A stretch of 47,971 bases of DNA, from the NCBI GenBank assembly GCA_018260445.1, contig JAGLBE010000021.1, positions 1 to 47,971 of the forward strand, written 5' to 3'. The notes beneath the pieces are model-generated. The model was given only the letters and a program-made list of their open reading frames with translations, was not told the origin of the DNA and ran no database searches. Below, piece after piece: positions 9,191 through 17,972 of the stretch. Within the stretch, counting starts at the first letter, position 1. Each line of letters opens with the position of its first letter. Position numbers and translations under genes: made by a program. This DNA comes from Psychrobacter sp. Lineage in GTDB: Bacteria; Pseudomonadota; Gammaproteobacteria; Pseudomonadales; Moraxellaceae.

Positions 9191-9735
9191 GTTTTGCTTC
9201 CTTTTTTAAGTGGGTTGATGGACAAATAATCTTTTGTGGTGCTTAGGCCAAATAAGCTAAGAGCAACTTACGTTATCATAGCGCTGTGACAGCAATATGA
9301 CGTTACTATTTATGGCGATTGCGTATAGCTTTGTATACCTTATCCTTATAACACAAGTGACATTGCGAACATGGCGCTAACAACGTTATTATCACTGAGT
9401 ACAAGCTAAGTATCGCTGAACAACCGCTTAACCCTATCGTTTCTTAAGTAACCCATCAGCTGACAATGGTTATTGTAGCAAAAGATTATGTTTACTCAAA
9501 TTTAAAGACTTGAAGGTGTTGTTTTGTTTTATCAATCAACGACAGTACTGTTCTTTATGTATTGAGCCATAGCTTGTATCATATACCGTTGCTTAGTTGG
9601 CTTAGCACCTTACTTTACTAGATACTATGCCTAGATACTATGCCTAGATACTATAACTGGGTTATAGAACTGCGTTATAAGACTAGATAATAGAACTAGG
9701 CACTGCACGCCAACACCTACCTTACGAGATCTGAC
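9191..9735. other. ahpC-oxyR divergent control region
   Basis: This 545-base spacer has no gene. It must hold the promoters for ahpC (leftward) and oxyR (rightward). It is AT-rich and contains many ATAG/CTAT half-site-like words, some within a 13-bp tandem duplication at 9619-9654. None matches the full E. coli OxyR consensus well enough to call. Confidence 0.6.
9619..9654. repeat. 13-bp tandem repeat upstream of oxyR
   Basis: The unit TAGATACTATGCC occurs 2.8 times without mismatch. It is followed at once by related ATAACTGGGTTATAG and GCGTTATAAG sequences. Its position about 80 bases before the oxyR start could affect autoregulation, but it may be only a slippage product. Confidence 0.85.
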
Positions 9736-10644
9736 ATGATTACCTTACGCCAGTTAGAGTTTGCCATTGCCGTTGCCAAACATCGCCACTTCAAAAGAGC
9801 GGCAGAGGATTGCAATATTTCGCAATCCGCTTTAAGCCTAGGTATCGCCGAGTTAGAAAAACAATTGGATACCCAAATTTTTGAGCGCAATAACAAGCAA
9901 GTGCTCATCACCCCTATCGGTGAGGACATCTTAATCCGAGCCCGGCGCGTATTTTCTGAAATAAACGACTTAACCACTCGGGCGCAAAGCCACCAAACGC
10001 CGCTGGCGTATCCGATGACGGTGGGCATTATCCCGACCATTGCGCCCTATTTGTTGCCCAAAGTGTTGCCGCCATTAAAAGCACAATACCCTGATTTTCA
10101 TCTGACTGTGGTTGAGCGCCAAACCGAACGCTTATTAGAGCAGGTACGCTACGGCCATATCGATACGGCTATTATCGCCCTGCCCTATCCTGTAGATGGG
10201 CTACATACGTTTGAGTTTTGGCAAGAGAGCTTTTACGCTATTTTTCCAAGCGATGCGCCGTTAGCCACGCTGAACACGATAAGCTCGGACGAATTGAGCG
10301 GCGCTAACCTGATGTTGTTGGGTGAGGGGCATTGTTTAACCGATCACGCCTTATCGGTATGCGCTTTTGAGCGCGATGATTTTAAGTCTAGCTTTGCGGA
10401 TGCCAGTTTAAATACGTTGATTCAAATGGCGATTGCGGGGATGGGCACCACGTTAATCCCTGAAATGGCCTTGCAGCAGGTGCATCATCAAAATGATGAT
10501 TTGGTGACCATACCCTTGGCGGAAAAAGGGCCGCACCGACGCATTGCGTTTGTCACTCGGCTCAATTATGCCCGAGTGGATGATGTGAATTTATTGGGCA
10601 ACCTGTTTAAACAGGTACTACAAGCCGCTCAAGATGCGGGCTAA
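9736..10644 (+). CDS. oxyR: Hydrogen-peroxide-sensing LysR-type regulator OxyR
   Basis: The 302-residue LysR-family protein has an N-terminal winged helix-turn-helix (about 1-60, MITLRQLEFAIAVAKHRHFKRAA) and a C-terminal sensor domain. The redox pair of E. coli OxyR (C199, C208) is matched by C200 and C209 in GEGHCLTDHALSVC with identical spacing, which separates it from other LysR regulators. Oxidation to a disulfide is expected to switch its DNA contacts and activate peroxide-defence genes. The divergent ahpC gene is the likely first target. The ribosome-binding site before the ATG at 9736 is weak. Confidence 0.95.
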   Translation: MITLRQLEFAIAVAKHRHFKRAAEDCNISQSALSLGIAELEKQLDTQIFERNNKQVLITPIGEDILIRARRVFSEINDLTTRAQSHQTPLAYPMTVGIIPTIAPYLLPKVLPPLKAQYPDFHLTVVERQTERLLEQVRYGHIDTAIIALPYPVDGLHTFEFWQESFYAIFPSDAPLATLNTISSDELSGANLMLLGEGHCLTDHALSVCAFERDDFKSSFADASLNTLIQMAIAGMGTTLIPEMALQQVHHQNDDLVTIPLAEKGPHRRIAFVTRLNYARVDDVNLLGNLFKQVLQAAQDAG

Positions 10645-10904
10645 AATGTGCTGTAAATAGGTTGCCTTATAACAGGGCAGCCATATTGCAAAGTCGTTAA
10701 GGTAAGAAAGCGACTATATTTTAGCGCTGAATTCTTTAAGCGGTTTGAGGCACAGGCTAGAAACAATATTCAAAGAGAACTTGAGTGGCTAGCCACTTAA
10801 TCTAACAAAACCACTTGCCCTAAAAAAACCACTTAGCCTAAAAAAACCCGCAACACTCAAAGCTGAAACGTCTACATCAATCCACACCTATTAGTCCACA
10901 CGCA

Positions 10905-11552
10905 TTAATCCACACTACCCGTCTTGCCCGCCAGCCTATCATGCCAACGTTGATACTCTGGCATCGCCCGTTCTACTTCTGCCCAAAATGCTGAGCTATG
11001 ATTGGCGTGATGCAAATGGCAAAGCTCGTGCACAATCACGTATTCGGTGCATTCAATTGGATACGCTGGCAGATAAACCGACAACCAGACTCGCTTGGCT
11101 TTGGTGTTGCAGCTGCCCCAACGCGTGGTCATTTTTTTGATACGGGTCTCATTGGCGGTTTTACCGACAATGGGTTGCCATTTAGCAAACAGGTCTGGCA
11201 TGGCAGACTGTAGCGCTTGGCGATAAATAACCAGCCGCTGCGTTTCACTAACAGGTTGCGCTTTTGCGTCACCCCATAAGTACCAAGCAGTTTGACTTTG
11301 TTGCGGCAAGGCGGCAGTTGGTGACTGCTGATGACGCTGTAAAACACGCCTATGTTGGCTGATAACCCAATCTAAGCGATTATGAATTGCATAAGCGATA
11401 TTAGCATCGCTCACATGATAAGGGGCAGACACCAGCAGTTTATTAGGCTTAAGGCGGAAGTTAATGTTTTTAACCCGTTTGCGAGTGATAACCAGCTCAA
11501 TATCAGCTTGTTGTAATTGTTGTTTAAGGTTTTGGTATTGGGCGGTGGGCAT
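10905..11552 (-). CDS. YgjP-like zinc metallopeptidase
   Basis: The 215-residue protein (219 if the in-frame TTG at 11564 is used) has the HExxH motif in VIVHELCHLHHANHSSAFW near the C-terminus and the preceding WGSCNTKAKRVWLS segment typical of the YgjP/DUF45 family. This is a gluzincin-type cytosolic fold related to SprT. The second histidine cluster HHANHSSAFW supplies the third zinc ligand. The substrate in bacteria is not established. It follows the DUF1513 gene by 44 bases on the same strand, so it may be read through from the iron cluster, but its family has no known link to iron. Neither start has a clear ribosome-binding site, and I prefer the ATG. Confidence 0.88.
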   Translation of the reverse strand: MPTAQYQNLKQQLQQADIELVITRKRVKNINFRLKPNKLLVSAPYHVSDANIAYAIHNRLDWVISQHRRVLQRHQQSPTAALPQQSQTAWYLWGDAKAQPVSETQRLVIYRQALQSAMPDLFAKWQPIVGKTANETRIKKMTTRWGSCNTKAKRVWLSVYLPAYPIECTEYVIVHELCHLHHANHSSAFWAEVERAMPEYQRWHDRLAGKTGSVD

Positions 11553-11596
11553 AAGTCGTGGCAATGGGTTGCAATTAATAGAGAAAAACCATCATA

Positions 11597-12973
11597 CTAA
11601 AGTTGTTTAAGATGATTGTCAAAAGCAAAGGGCTGTAACAGTTTATCCGTGGTTAGAATTTGCTTATTGGATTCGCTAATCACGCTAAGTTTGGTTAAAT
11701 ACCCTTGGCCATCGCTAATGATAAAGCTTGTGTCCTCTGTTTTGCTAGACTGCGAGGCTGCATGAGAAATAAGGCTAGATGCTGGAAGACAAACCGCCAC
11801 CCCAGCACAATCGGGCAACCCCACCGTATCGATTAAGGTGGTCGTTGTTAGGTCAAACACTGCCGCACAGCCGCCAATAGGGCTGGTCACAGCAATCAAA
11901 TTGCGCTTTGAATCCACGGCAATACTGGCAATATAGTGATGAAAGCGATGCCAGCCTTTGTTATCATCACTTGACAGCTGTAAAGGCGTGAAAGTGGTAT
12001 CCCCACGTTTATGGGTCAATACTAATGGTATATTTAGATGCCGCTCGCCTTGAAACTGAATACCAATAGCGACGGTGCCATCGTGATGCATGGCCAAATG
12101 GCGCACACTCATTTGATTGTGCTCGGGGTAAACCTGCTCCAGCAGTTGCCCGGTATGCCGATTCACATACACCAGTGAGGGCTGCATAGTGTCTAAGTTT
12201 AGCTCATCGCGTGATGCTCGTTCGGTTTTGATACCGCCATTGGCGATGACTAAAGTGTCGCTATCGCCAACAGAATGCACGACGATTTCATGCGGGCCGA
12301 TACCGTATGCCGCAAATTCATGGACCTTTTTATAGCCAGCGGCGACGTCATAGACCCCTATCTTCCCTGCATAAGTTGCCGTATTATTTTCGGTCACATA
12401 CAGCATCTTGCCGTCCAAACTATAGCAGCCGTGACCATAAAAATGTCGGTCTGCCTGGGCGTTTATTTGATGCAGTATAGCACCGCTCGAGCTATCCAAT
12501 ATCCAAAAATACTCGCTTGGCCGCCGCCCCATAACCGCCACATGGCAGGATGTCAAAGATGCGGCAGGCTGGTTGTGGTGCTGACCTTTTGACCTTGGCT
12601 GTAACAAAATATCGTGAACCCGCTCGGGCAGCGTTGTTTGCCAGATAACTTGACGCTGTCTATTGATGCCAACCACGCCAAAGTCATTAGACTTTAAATC
12701 GGCAACGCCGCTTATCCAACAGGGTGAGCCTGCAGAGGGTGAGACGACAGAGGGCGATACCGCAGTCGCCTTGGTCTTTCGAGTCAGTTGTTGCCAAGTT
12801 GCGCGTACACCATCGCCATAATCGCCAAAACGCGCCTGCTTATCATATTGCTTGCGTCCTAAATGGTGCGCAGTGACCAAAGCCAATGTACCTAGGCTGC
12901 TAAGCGCAACCGTGGTTAAGCTGGTGGTGATAACCTGTTTCACCGTTGGTAACGCCTGTTTTGCGCCTGCCAT
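11597..12973 (-). CDS. DUF1513 protein, probable periplasmic beta-propeller of the iron cluster
   Basis: The 458-residue protein has one hydrophobic stretch near the N-terminus (about 20-36, TVALSSLGTLALVTAHHLG), probably an export signal or anchor. A long region with propeller-like repeats follows, for example FYGHGCYSLDGKMLYVTEN, YGIGPHEIVVHSVGD and GVYDVAAGYKKVHEF. These match the DUF1513 family, which occurs with imelysin and di-heme oxidoreductase genes in Pseudomonas and Acinetobacter iron-regulated clusters. Its start overlaps the stop of the upstream imelysin gene by one base (TAATG), implying translational coupling. The molecular role is unknown; binding a metal or protein partner is a guess. 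The reading frame is intact. Confidence 0.87.
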   Translation of the reverse strand: MAGAKQALPTVKQVITTSLTTVALSSLGTLALVTAHHLGRKQYDKQARFGDYGDGVRATWQQLTRKTKATAVSPSVVSPSAGSPCWISGVADLKSNDFGVVGINRQRQVIWQTTLPERVHDILLQPRSKGQHHNQPAASLTSCHVAVMGRRPSEYFWILDSSSGAILHQINAQADRHFYGHGCYSLDGKMLYVTENNTATYAGKIGVYDVAAGYKKVHEFAAYGIGPHEIVVHSVGDSDTLVIANGGIKTERASRDELNLDTMQPSLVYVNRHTGQLLEQVYPEHNQMSVRHLAMHHDGTVAIGIQFQGERHLNIPLVLTHKRGDTTFTPLQLSSDDNKGWHRFHHYIASIAVDSKRNLIAVTSPIGGCAAVFDLTTTTLIDTVGLPDCAGVAVCLPASSLISHAASQSSKTEDTSFIISDGQGYLTKLSVISESNKQILTTDKLLQPFAFDNHLKQL

Positions 12974-14181
12974 TAATCGCCATCCGTACTGTTAAAACCA
13001 ACCTGCACGCCAAGGATAGGCATTAATTTATGCTTAATCACTTGGGTAAGCTTGGTCATTTTATCGTACAAGGCTTGCTGCTGCGCGGGCTTAGCATCGC
13101 CAATGTCTTCAGGAAGCTGGGCAAGTAGTGCCGTTATTTGAGCCAATACTGTGGACAGCTCATCGCTAATGGTGTCATGGCCATGTTGCGCAAGCAGTGC
13201 CACCAAAGCAGGGTCGGTCAGCGCCTTATTTAACACAGCCATTTTTGCCGCAATAATCGCCCGGCTTTGCCCAGCGGCAGCGGCAGGAAGGTGACCTTTT
13301 TTATGGCCGCTTAACCCTAGTGGCTGCTCAAGGGAGCGGCTTTTTGTGGTTTCAACCAAAGCAAGCAATGAATTAATCCAGCGGTTCATACCTAAACTGC
13401 TAATGCCGTCGATGTTTGGCGCATCGTCGCCCATATCGCCCATACCTAGCAATTGCTGCGACGCGGTTTGCCAGTCGTCTTCCACCTGAGTTAGGCGCTC
13501 TTTTAGGGCAGCACTGGCGCTCATTACATACTGACATTGCCCAACATCTAAGGTCTCATTGCGATACAGCACATCCTCGATACCCGGTAAACCTTGCACA
13601 ATGGCACTCTCTGCGCTGAGTTGTTCTGGGGTCAGTGCTGGGTTGTTTTGAATTAAATCAATCACCCCTTGATGCACCATCCCCCGCTCGTCGGGGTAAT
13701 AGTTGATATATAGGTTGCTCATGCTGTCCATGGCGGGGCCAAAATTGACCACCTCTGCTGCCGCCCATGCGGTTGCGAGCGCCAGCCATTGCGCCCGCAA
13801 TAATTGCACGTGTTCGTTATTTAATGTCCCTAGCTGACAATAGTCCGCAGCCAAGCTATCAAATTGCCGGCTTTGTTTGGCGACGTTTTGATAAACTGGA
13901 ATAATTTGGGTTTTAGCGACCTGTTGCAAATAGGCATTGGTGGCTTCTTTTGATAACTCAATCGCTTGTACCGATGTATTTGAGCCCGTACTTGTTGCGG
14001 CTTCAGCAGACTGCTGACTGTCTGTGGCTGTCTTTGCAGACATGTCAACGTCCGCCGTGTTGCTTTTGCCATTTGCCGGTGTTTCTAATCCTGTGCTGCT
14101 ATCATTAGGTTTTGAGCAGCCAATCACAATGCCGGCACTTAATGCCGACAATAGCAGGACAGCCAGTTGCTGTTTTTTCAT
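12973..14181 (-). CDS. Imelysin-family lipoprotein (second copy)
   Basis: The 402-residue product has a signal sequence ending in a lipobox (AGIVIGC, Cys22) and a low-complexity linker, then an imelysin-type helical domain. Recognisable segments are ALATAWAAAEVVNFGPAM and GLPGIEDVLYR, the latter matching the GxHxxE-like site region of the family. Imelysins (peptidase M75/EfeO-like) are envelope proteins of iron-regulated loci. The founding member was reported as an insulin-cleaving protease, while other members are proposed to bind iron. This copy is intact and is translationally coupled to the DUF1513 gene. It begins 138 bases after the di-heme oxidoreductase fragment. Confidence 0.88.
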   Translation of the reverse strand: MKKQQLAVLLLSALSAGIVIGCSKPNDSSTGLETPANGKSNTADVDMSAKTATDSQQSAEAATSTGSNTSVQAIELSKEATNAYLQQVAKTQIIPVYQNVAKQSRQFDSLAADYCQLGTLNNEHVQLLRAQWLALATAWAAAEVVNFGPAMDSMSNLYINYYPDERGMVHQGVIDLIQNNPALTPEQLSAESAIVQGLPGIEDVLYRNETLDVGQCQYVMSASAALKERLTQVEDDWQTASQQLLGMGDMGDDAPNIDGISSLGMNRWINSLLALVETTKSRSLEQPLGLSGHKKGHLPAAAAGQSRAIIAAKMAVLNKALTDPALVALLAQHGHDTISDELSTVLAQITALLAQLPEDIGDAKPAQQQALYDKMTKLTQVIKHKLMPILGVQVGFNSTDGD

Positions 14182-14319
14182 AGAATTCTCGATATTTTAG
14201 GGTTAACCATTACTCAGTATTATGCGACTCACTGTTATGCGTTATGCAGGATAAATAGGGTGGCTGTTAGACGGTTTTAAAGAGCTGTTAAACGCTTACG
14301 AACTATAAAGACTGTTGCA

Positions 14320-15186
14320 CTATAAAGACTGTAAAAACGCCTGTAATTGTTGACGGCCTGTTTTATCCAAATTCAATACTTGCTGTTTTTGAGATTGCGC
14401 CTCCCCGCCATGCCACAAAACTGCCTCCATCAAGGTGCGTGCCCGCCCATCATGCAAAAAGGTGGCTTGGGCATCAACGGTTTGTGCCAGCCCCACCCCC
14501 CATAATGCCGGCGTGCGCCACTCATAACTGTTGGCTAAAAACTCCACTTGCGCCTCTTTTGCTGGCAAGGTGCCGGCCACGGATCTATCGGCCAAATCTG
14601 CGCCCATATCATGTAATAACAAATCGGTATAAGGATAAATCATTTGACCCTGTTGCTCTAAGTGGTCATCCTCACCCTTGGGTAGCTGATAGCGTGGCGT
14701 ATGGCAATTTTGACAACCGATGTCATAAAACCGTTTTTTACCTGCCAATACCGTCTTGTCATCAGCATTGCGCCGATTGGGCACAGCAAGGTTTTGGGTA
14801 TAAAATTCGACAAACTTGGCAATGTCATCACTCACCTCAACCGGGGGCAAGCCATCGCCTTGGTCATCCGCCCCTGTGGTTGCCGCCACACATTGCTTTT
14901 GGGTACGCATACACGACTCGGTCGGACGAATATGTGAGGTCAACCCCATATCTTCATTAAACGCACTCATATTTTGGGTAATGAGCCGAGTTTGCCCCGC
15001 TTTCCAACCAAAACGGCCTAACGCTTTTTGACCGGTTTCTGGATCAACTACCCAATTGTATTTGCCACTAATACCATCACCATTGCTATCGTCGCTATCG
15101 GCTTGAGCTTTAATAGCATCGGCTGGAATATACTCTAATAACCCAAGCCCAATCATTGGCAACGCCACTCTGGGCGATAGCATCAA
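14320..15186 (-). pseudogene. Di-heme oxidoreductase (DUF1111), C-terminal part after a frameshift
   Basis: This frame continues the family sequence exactly where the upstream part stops: MLSPRVALPMIGLGLLE normally follows GYGxxxxxx within one polypeptide. It contains the second heme site CQNCH, NGDGISG, GRFGWKA and the C-terminal FLHDGRARTLMEAVLWHGGEA. Its only starts are TTG-ATG within the overlap at 15181-15186, and it has no signal peptide. Translated alone it would stay in the cytoplasm, where cytochrome c maturation does not occur. One missing base near 15183-15188 explains the break and restores the usual spacing. It is either a true frameshift mutation, a sequencing error, or less likely a programmed frameshift. 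Confidence 0.85.
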
Positions 15187-16082
15187 GTCACATCGAACTC
15201 ACCGTACCCGGGGTTTTTAAGCTGAAAAGTAGGCCGGCGTAGCGTCATCACATAGCCATCTTGAAAGGTGACAGGTGCATCCGCCCAGCTTACCGCAATG
15301 TTAGCTTCTGCAGGCACACCTTGTATGCCCCTATCTTGTAACTGGCCGCCATAGACTGGATGTGCCACCTTTTCAATATCCGAATTTGCCAGTTGCTGTT
15401 GTTGCTTGGCAGTTGTTGCTGGCATTGCCAATCGAATCAGCAGGCTATCGGCACTGTCATCGCTAGTCATTGGGGCATGACCCCGCCCATCTTTGATATG
15501 GCAAGATTGACAGGCCGCCACATTAAACAATGCCCCTAATCCATCGCGGCTATCGGTACTGGCTGGTGCGACCACCCACGGCTGCTTAAAAAAAGCATTG
15601 CCGATAAAAAAGTTACCTTTACGCGAGGCAGTAATATTAAAGGAGGGCTTAGAATAACTCTCGCTTGAGGTTATGGTAATGCCAGTATCGCCGCCCTGCT
15701 TGATTTCTTGCGGGTCGAAGGTTGCCAATTTTGCCATCGGCACGCCCGCCAAGTTTTCAATCGTTTGCAGTCTTGATGCACTAAGTGCTGCGGATGCATT
15801 GGCTGCATTGGCTGCATTGGCCATCGTCGATGCAATATGTTTAGCCACTTGGTTGTCATGATCACTATCATCATCGCTATCATCATCACTATCATGCGCA
15901 TTGCCCTGCCCGACTGTTTTGGCATTGCCGTTACCAGTGTCACTCTTAGTATCATTCTCTACATTTGGCTGGCAAGCGATTAACAGGCTCATTGCTGCAA
16001 CCAAACCACCCAAGGTAACAGTTCGCCAAACCTTTAAAGCTTGCGGTAATTGACGGCTGGTTTTTATTAAGCAATTTTGCAT
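15183..16082 (-). pseudogene. Di-heme oxidoreductase (DUF1111), N-terminal lipoprotein part before a frameshift
   Basis: The 299-residue product has a signal sequence with a lipobox (SLLIAC, Cys37) and an Asp/Ser-rich linker encoded by short repeats (around 15850-15895). The first heme-binding site CQSCH follows in FNVAACQSCHIKDGRGHAP, then PVYGGQLQDRGIQGVPAEA and TLRRPTFQL. It stops at TGA (15183-15185) just after GYGEFDVT, in the middle of the conserved domain. Intact homologues are single proteins of about 450-550 residues with both hemes, in periplasmic redox partners of imelysin loci. Without the C-terminal part the second heme and active centre are missing, so loss of function is likely if the frameshift is real. 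Confidence 0.86.
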
Positions 16083-16302
16083 GACCGTTTGTCTATAATA
16101 GTGAAAAAATGTTATTGAAGTAACTATAAAGCCAAAAACACGCCACCCAATTAACCTTGGTAGCGTGGTTATGTCTATGTTAATGTCTATGTTTCGTGTT
16201 TAGTGTTTCGTGTTTCGTGTTTCGTGCCTCGTCTGCGTCAACAAACCAAGGCAAATAATGTTCAAATAATTTGCACTTTATTCGTATGAACTCTGGGCAA
16301 TT

Positions 16303-16539
16303 TTAAAACTGCGACCCTGCATCGGCGTCTAAATTATCTATCCCCACACTTTTGCCAGCGTTTTCAATCGATCCTGTTAGCGATTTTAGACTATTAATAG
16401 CCGACTCGACCATGCCACGGCGTTTGTTTTGCACATCGGCAGAAACCCCATTTTTACTAGCCTGCCCGACAGTCGCAATCATTTGGTCAATTTTGACGCC
16501 TTTATTTTCGCCTTGGTCGACAATCGCATCAAAGCTTTA
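16303..16539 (-). pseudogene. Detached C-terminal tail of the first imelysin gene
   Basis: Reading on in the same frame past the TAA at 16537-16539 gives 77 further codons to a TAA at 16303-16305. These begin SFDAIVDQGENKGVKIDQM and end GIDNLDADAGSQF. The tail includes a helix (VESAINSLKSLTGSIENA) like the normal end of imelysins, and its coding character is indistinguishable from the upstream gene. It has no start codon context of its own and is best read as the severed end of the neighbouring gene, cut by one in-frame stop. Confidence 0.8.
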
Positions 16540-17781
16540 GGCCACTTTTTTAAAGTCAGCATCCAACTGATTGGCGGCATCGCTTTGTTGGGAATCAATC
16601 AAATACTGTTTGAGCCCATAACCGCCAACCGTTTGACCAGAGACGGTTTTATAGTGCCCATTAAACACGTTATCAATACCACGCGCGTTATTGGCATAGC
16701 TTAAATGGGTCAAATCGCTAAAACACTCATGCTCATCTTCGGTTGATCCGGTTACAAACGCCACCTGCATACGCTCGGAGGCAAGCTCGCCTAATGCTAG
16801 GCTACCCATTTGATAAAACACTTGGCGCACCGCATTGGCATCGCTTCGTGCCATCAAATCACTGCGCAGCGTATGCTCGCTATTTGGTTGCCACTGTGCC
16901 ACCATCGCCGTTAAATCATCCACCAATAACTGGGTGGCCGCTTTTAGATACGCACCACGTTTGGCACAAATTGCAGGGTCGCTGGGGTTGCCCACGCCAC
17001 TGGTACATTGCGCATTGGCCATATAGTCTGTAACTGGGCGATTACCTGCCCCCTCGCCCACGCCGTTGGTGTCTTGACCCCATAATAAAAACTCGATAGC
17101 GTGATAGCCAGTGGTCACATTGGCCTCACTACCACCAATCTCGCTCATGTCCGCCAATAGTGCGGGAGTAATCGTCTTAGTGTCTTTTTGCACACTGCCC
17201 ACGCTGATGTTATCCGAATTAATAATATTGTTTTTGCTCTTGTACTCGCCGGCATAACCATCGGACACATAATCAATCAAGGCTTCATCCAACGGCCAAG
17301 CATTGACTTGACCCTCCCAACCATCAACACTGCCAATGGCTCTAGCGTCGTCAGCAGTCACAAAGCCCTCATCAAAACGGAAAACTTCGGTTTGCGAATA
17401 GGGCTGGCGTGCGGCTTTATAAGCCGCTTTGGCGGCTATCAAGTTCGCCTCAGTGGGTTGCGCCACCAATTTGTCTACCGCGGCTTGCAGTTTTTTGGCC
17501 TCGCTCAAAGCGTCCTCATAGGCTGTTTGCGCCATCGTGGCATAGCTCACTAGTAGTTTGTCGGTTGGCGGCGCATGGGCATCCGTAGCACTAGGCGTCA
17601 TAGTTGCCTCGTCTCCCGTCGTGGGTGCGACTACGGCAGCATCCGTTGCCACGTCAGTATTTTCGCTAGGTTTGCTACAGCCAGTCAGCAGTAAAGTGGT
17701 TAGAGCGACTGTGAATAAGGCACTAGACAATCTAGACAGCTTTGAGGCGAAAATAGTCGTATTAGCGCGGTGAAAATCCAT
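16537..17781 (-). CDS. Imelysin-family lipoprotein (first copy), truncated by an in-frame stop
   Basis: The first gene of the Fur-controlled cluster encodes 414 residues with a signal sequence and lipobox (LLLTGC, Cys35). A full imelysin domain follows, including YSQTEVFRFDEGF and the signature GYHAIEFLLWGQD (GxHxxE type). It ends at a TAA after DADFKKVA, but the frame continues for 77 family-like codons, so the original protein was about 492 residues. The truncated form keeps the signature motif and may still fold or bind metal; the loss of the final helices makes this uncertain. It is a probable envelope iron-acquisition protein. Transcription starts from the promoter overlapped by the Fur palindrome about 55-80 bases upstream. 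Confidence 0.85.
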   Translation of the reverse strand: MDFHRANTTIFASKLSRLSSALFTVALTTLLLTGCSKPSENTDVATDAAVVAPTTGDEATMTPSATDAHAPPTDKLLVSYATMAQTAYEDALSEAKKLQAAVDKLVAQPTEANLIAAKAAYKAARQPYSQTEVFRFDEGFVTADDARAIGSVDGWEGQVNAWPLDEALIDYVSDGYAGEYKSKNNIINSDNISVGSVQKDTKTITPALLADMSEIGGSEANVTTGYHAIEFLLWGQDTNGVGEGAGNRPVTDYMANAQCTSGVGNPSDPAICAKRGAYLKAATQLLVDDLTAMVAQWQPNSEHTLRSDLMARSDANAVRQVFYQMGSLALGELASERMQVAFVTGSTEDEHECFSDLTHLSYANNARGIDNVFNGHYKTVSGQTVGGYGLKQYLIDSQQSDAANQLDADFKKVA

Positions 17782-17833
17782 AGGTTATTCTCAAATATCG
17801 GCAAGGAGGAGGTTCTTCGAGTTATAATTGAGG

Positions 17834-17862
17834 ATTAGAACGCTATTGATAATAATTATCAA
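17834..17862 (-). promoter_or_regulatory. Sigma-70 promoter of the imelysin cluster
   Basis: On the minus strand TTGATA (17862-17857) is followed after exactly 17 bases by TCTAAT (17839-17834). This is close to the TTGACA/TATAAT consensus. It lies about 50 bases before the first imelysin start. The Fur-like palindrome covers the -35 box and spacer, which fits repression when iron is plentiful. Confidence 0.75.
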
Positions 17863-17870
17863 TAGCGTTC
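17838..17870. promoter_or_regulatory. Fur box: perfect 16-bp inverted repeat
   Basis: The two arms, GAACGCTATTGATAAT and its exact reverse complement, flank a central A. The core TTGATAATAATTATCAA closely resembles the Fur consensus GATAATGATAATCATTATC. The palindrome is longer than a minimal Fur site. It overlaps the promoter of the leftward imelysin cluster, so Fur repression by iron is the natural reading. Confidence 0.87.
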
Positions 17871-17912
17871 TTATTTATACTACCCGTTACCCTAATCGTC
17901 TAAGCAAAAAAA

Positions 17913-17940
17913 ATAAGCCAGCATATAAATACTGGCTTAT
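17913..17940. terminator. Terminator downstream of the OmpA-like gene
   Basis: ATAAGCCAG and CTGGCTTAT form a perfect 9-bp stem with a 10-base loop. The minus-strand transcript leaving the OmpA-like gene then meets a run of eight T. A shorter T-run exists on the plus strand. It insulates the OmpA-like gene from the Fur-controlled cluster. Confidence 0.9.
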
Positions 17941-17972
17941 TTTTGTTTTAACATGGCTATAATGACTAAACG

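Noticed and set aside
9290-9350. OxyR operator upstream of ahpC
   Set aside because: ATAG/CTAT words are present but do not fit the four-part OxyR spacing; AT-rich chance matches cannot be excluded.
14439-14960. Plus-strand 173-codon frame opposite the di-heme oxidoreductase part
   Set aside because: It is antisense to recognisable family sequence with CxxCH and has no coding features.
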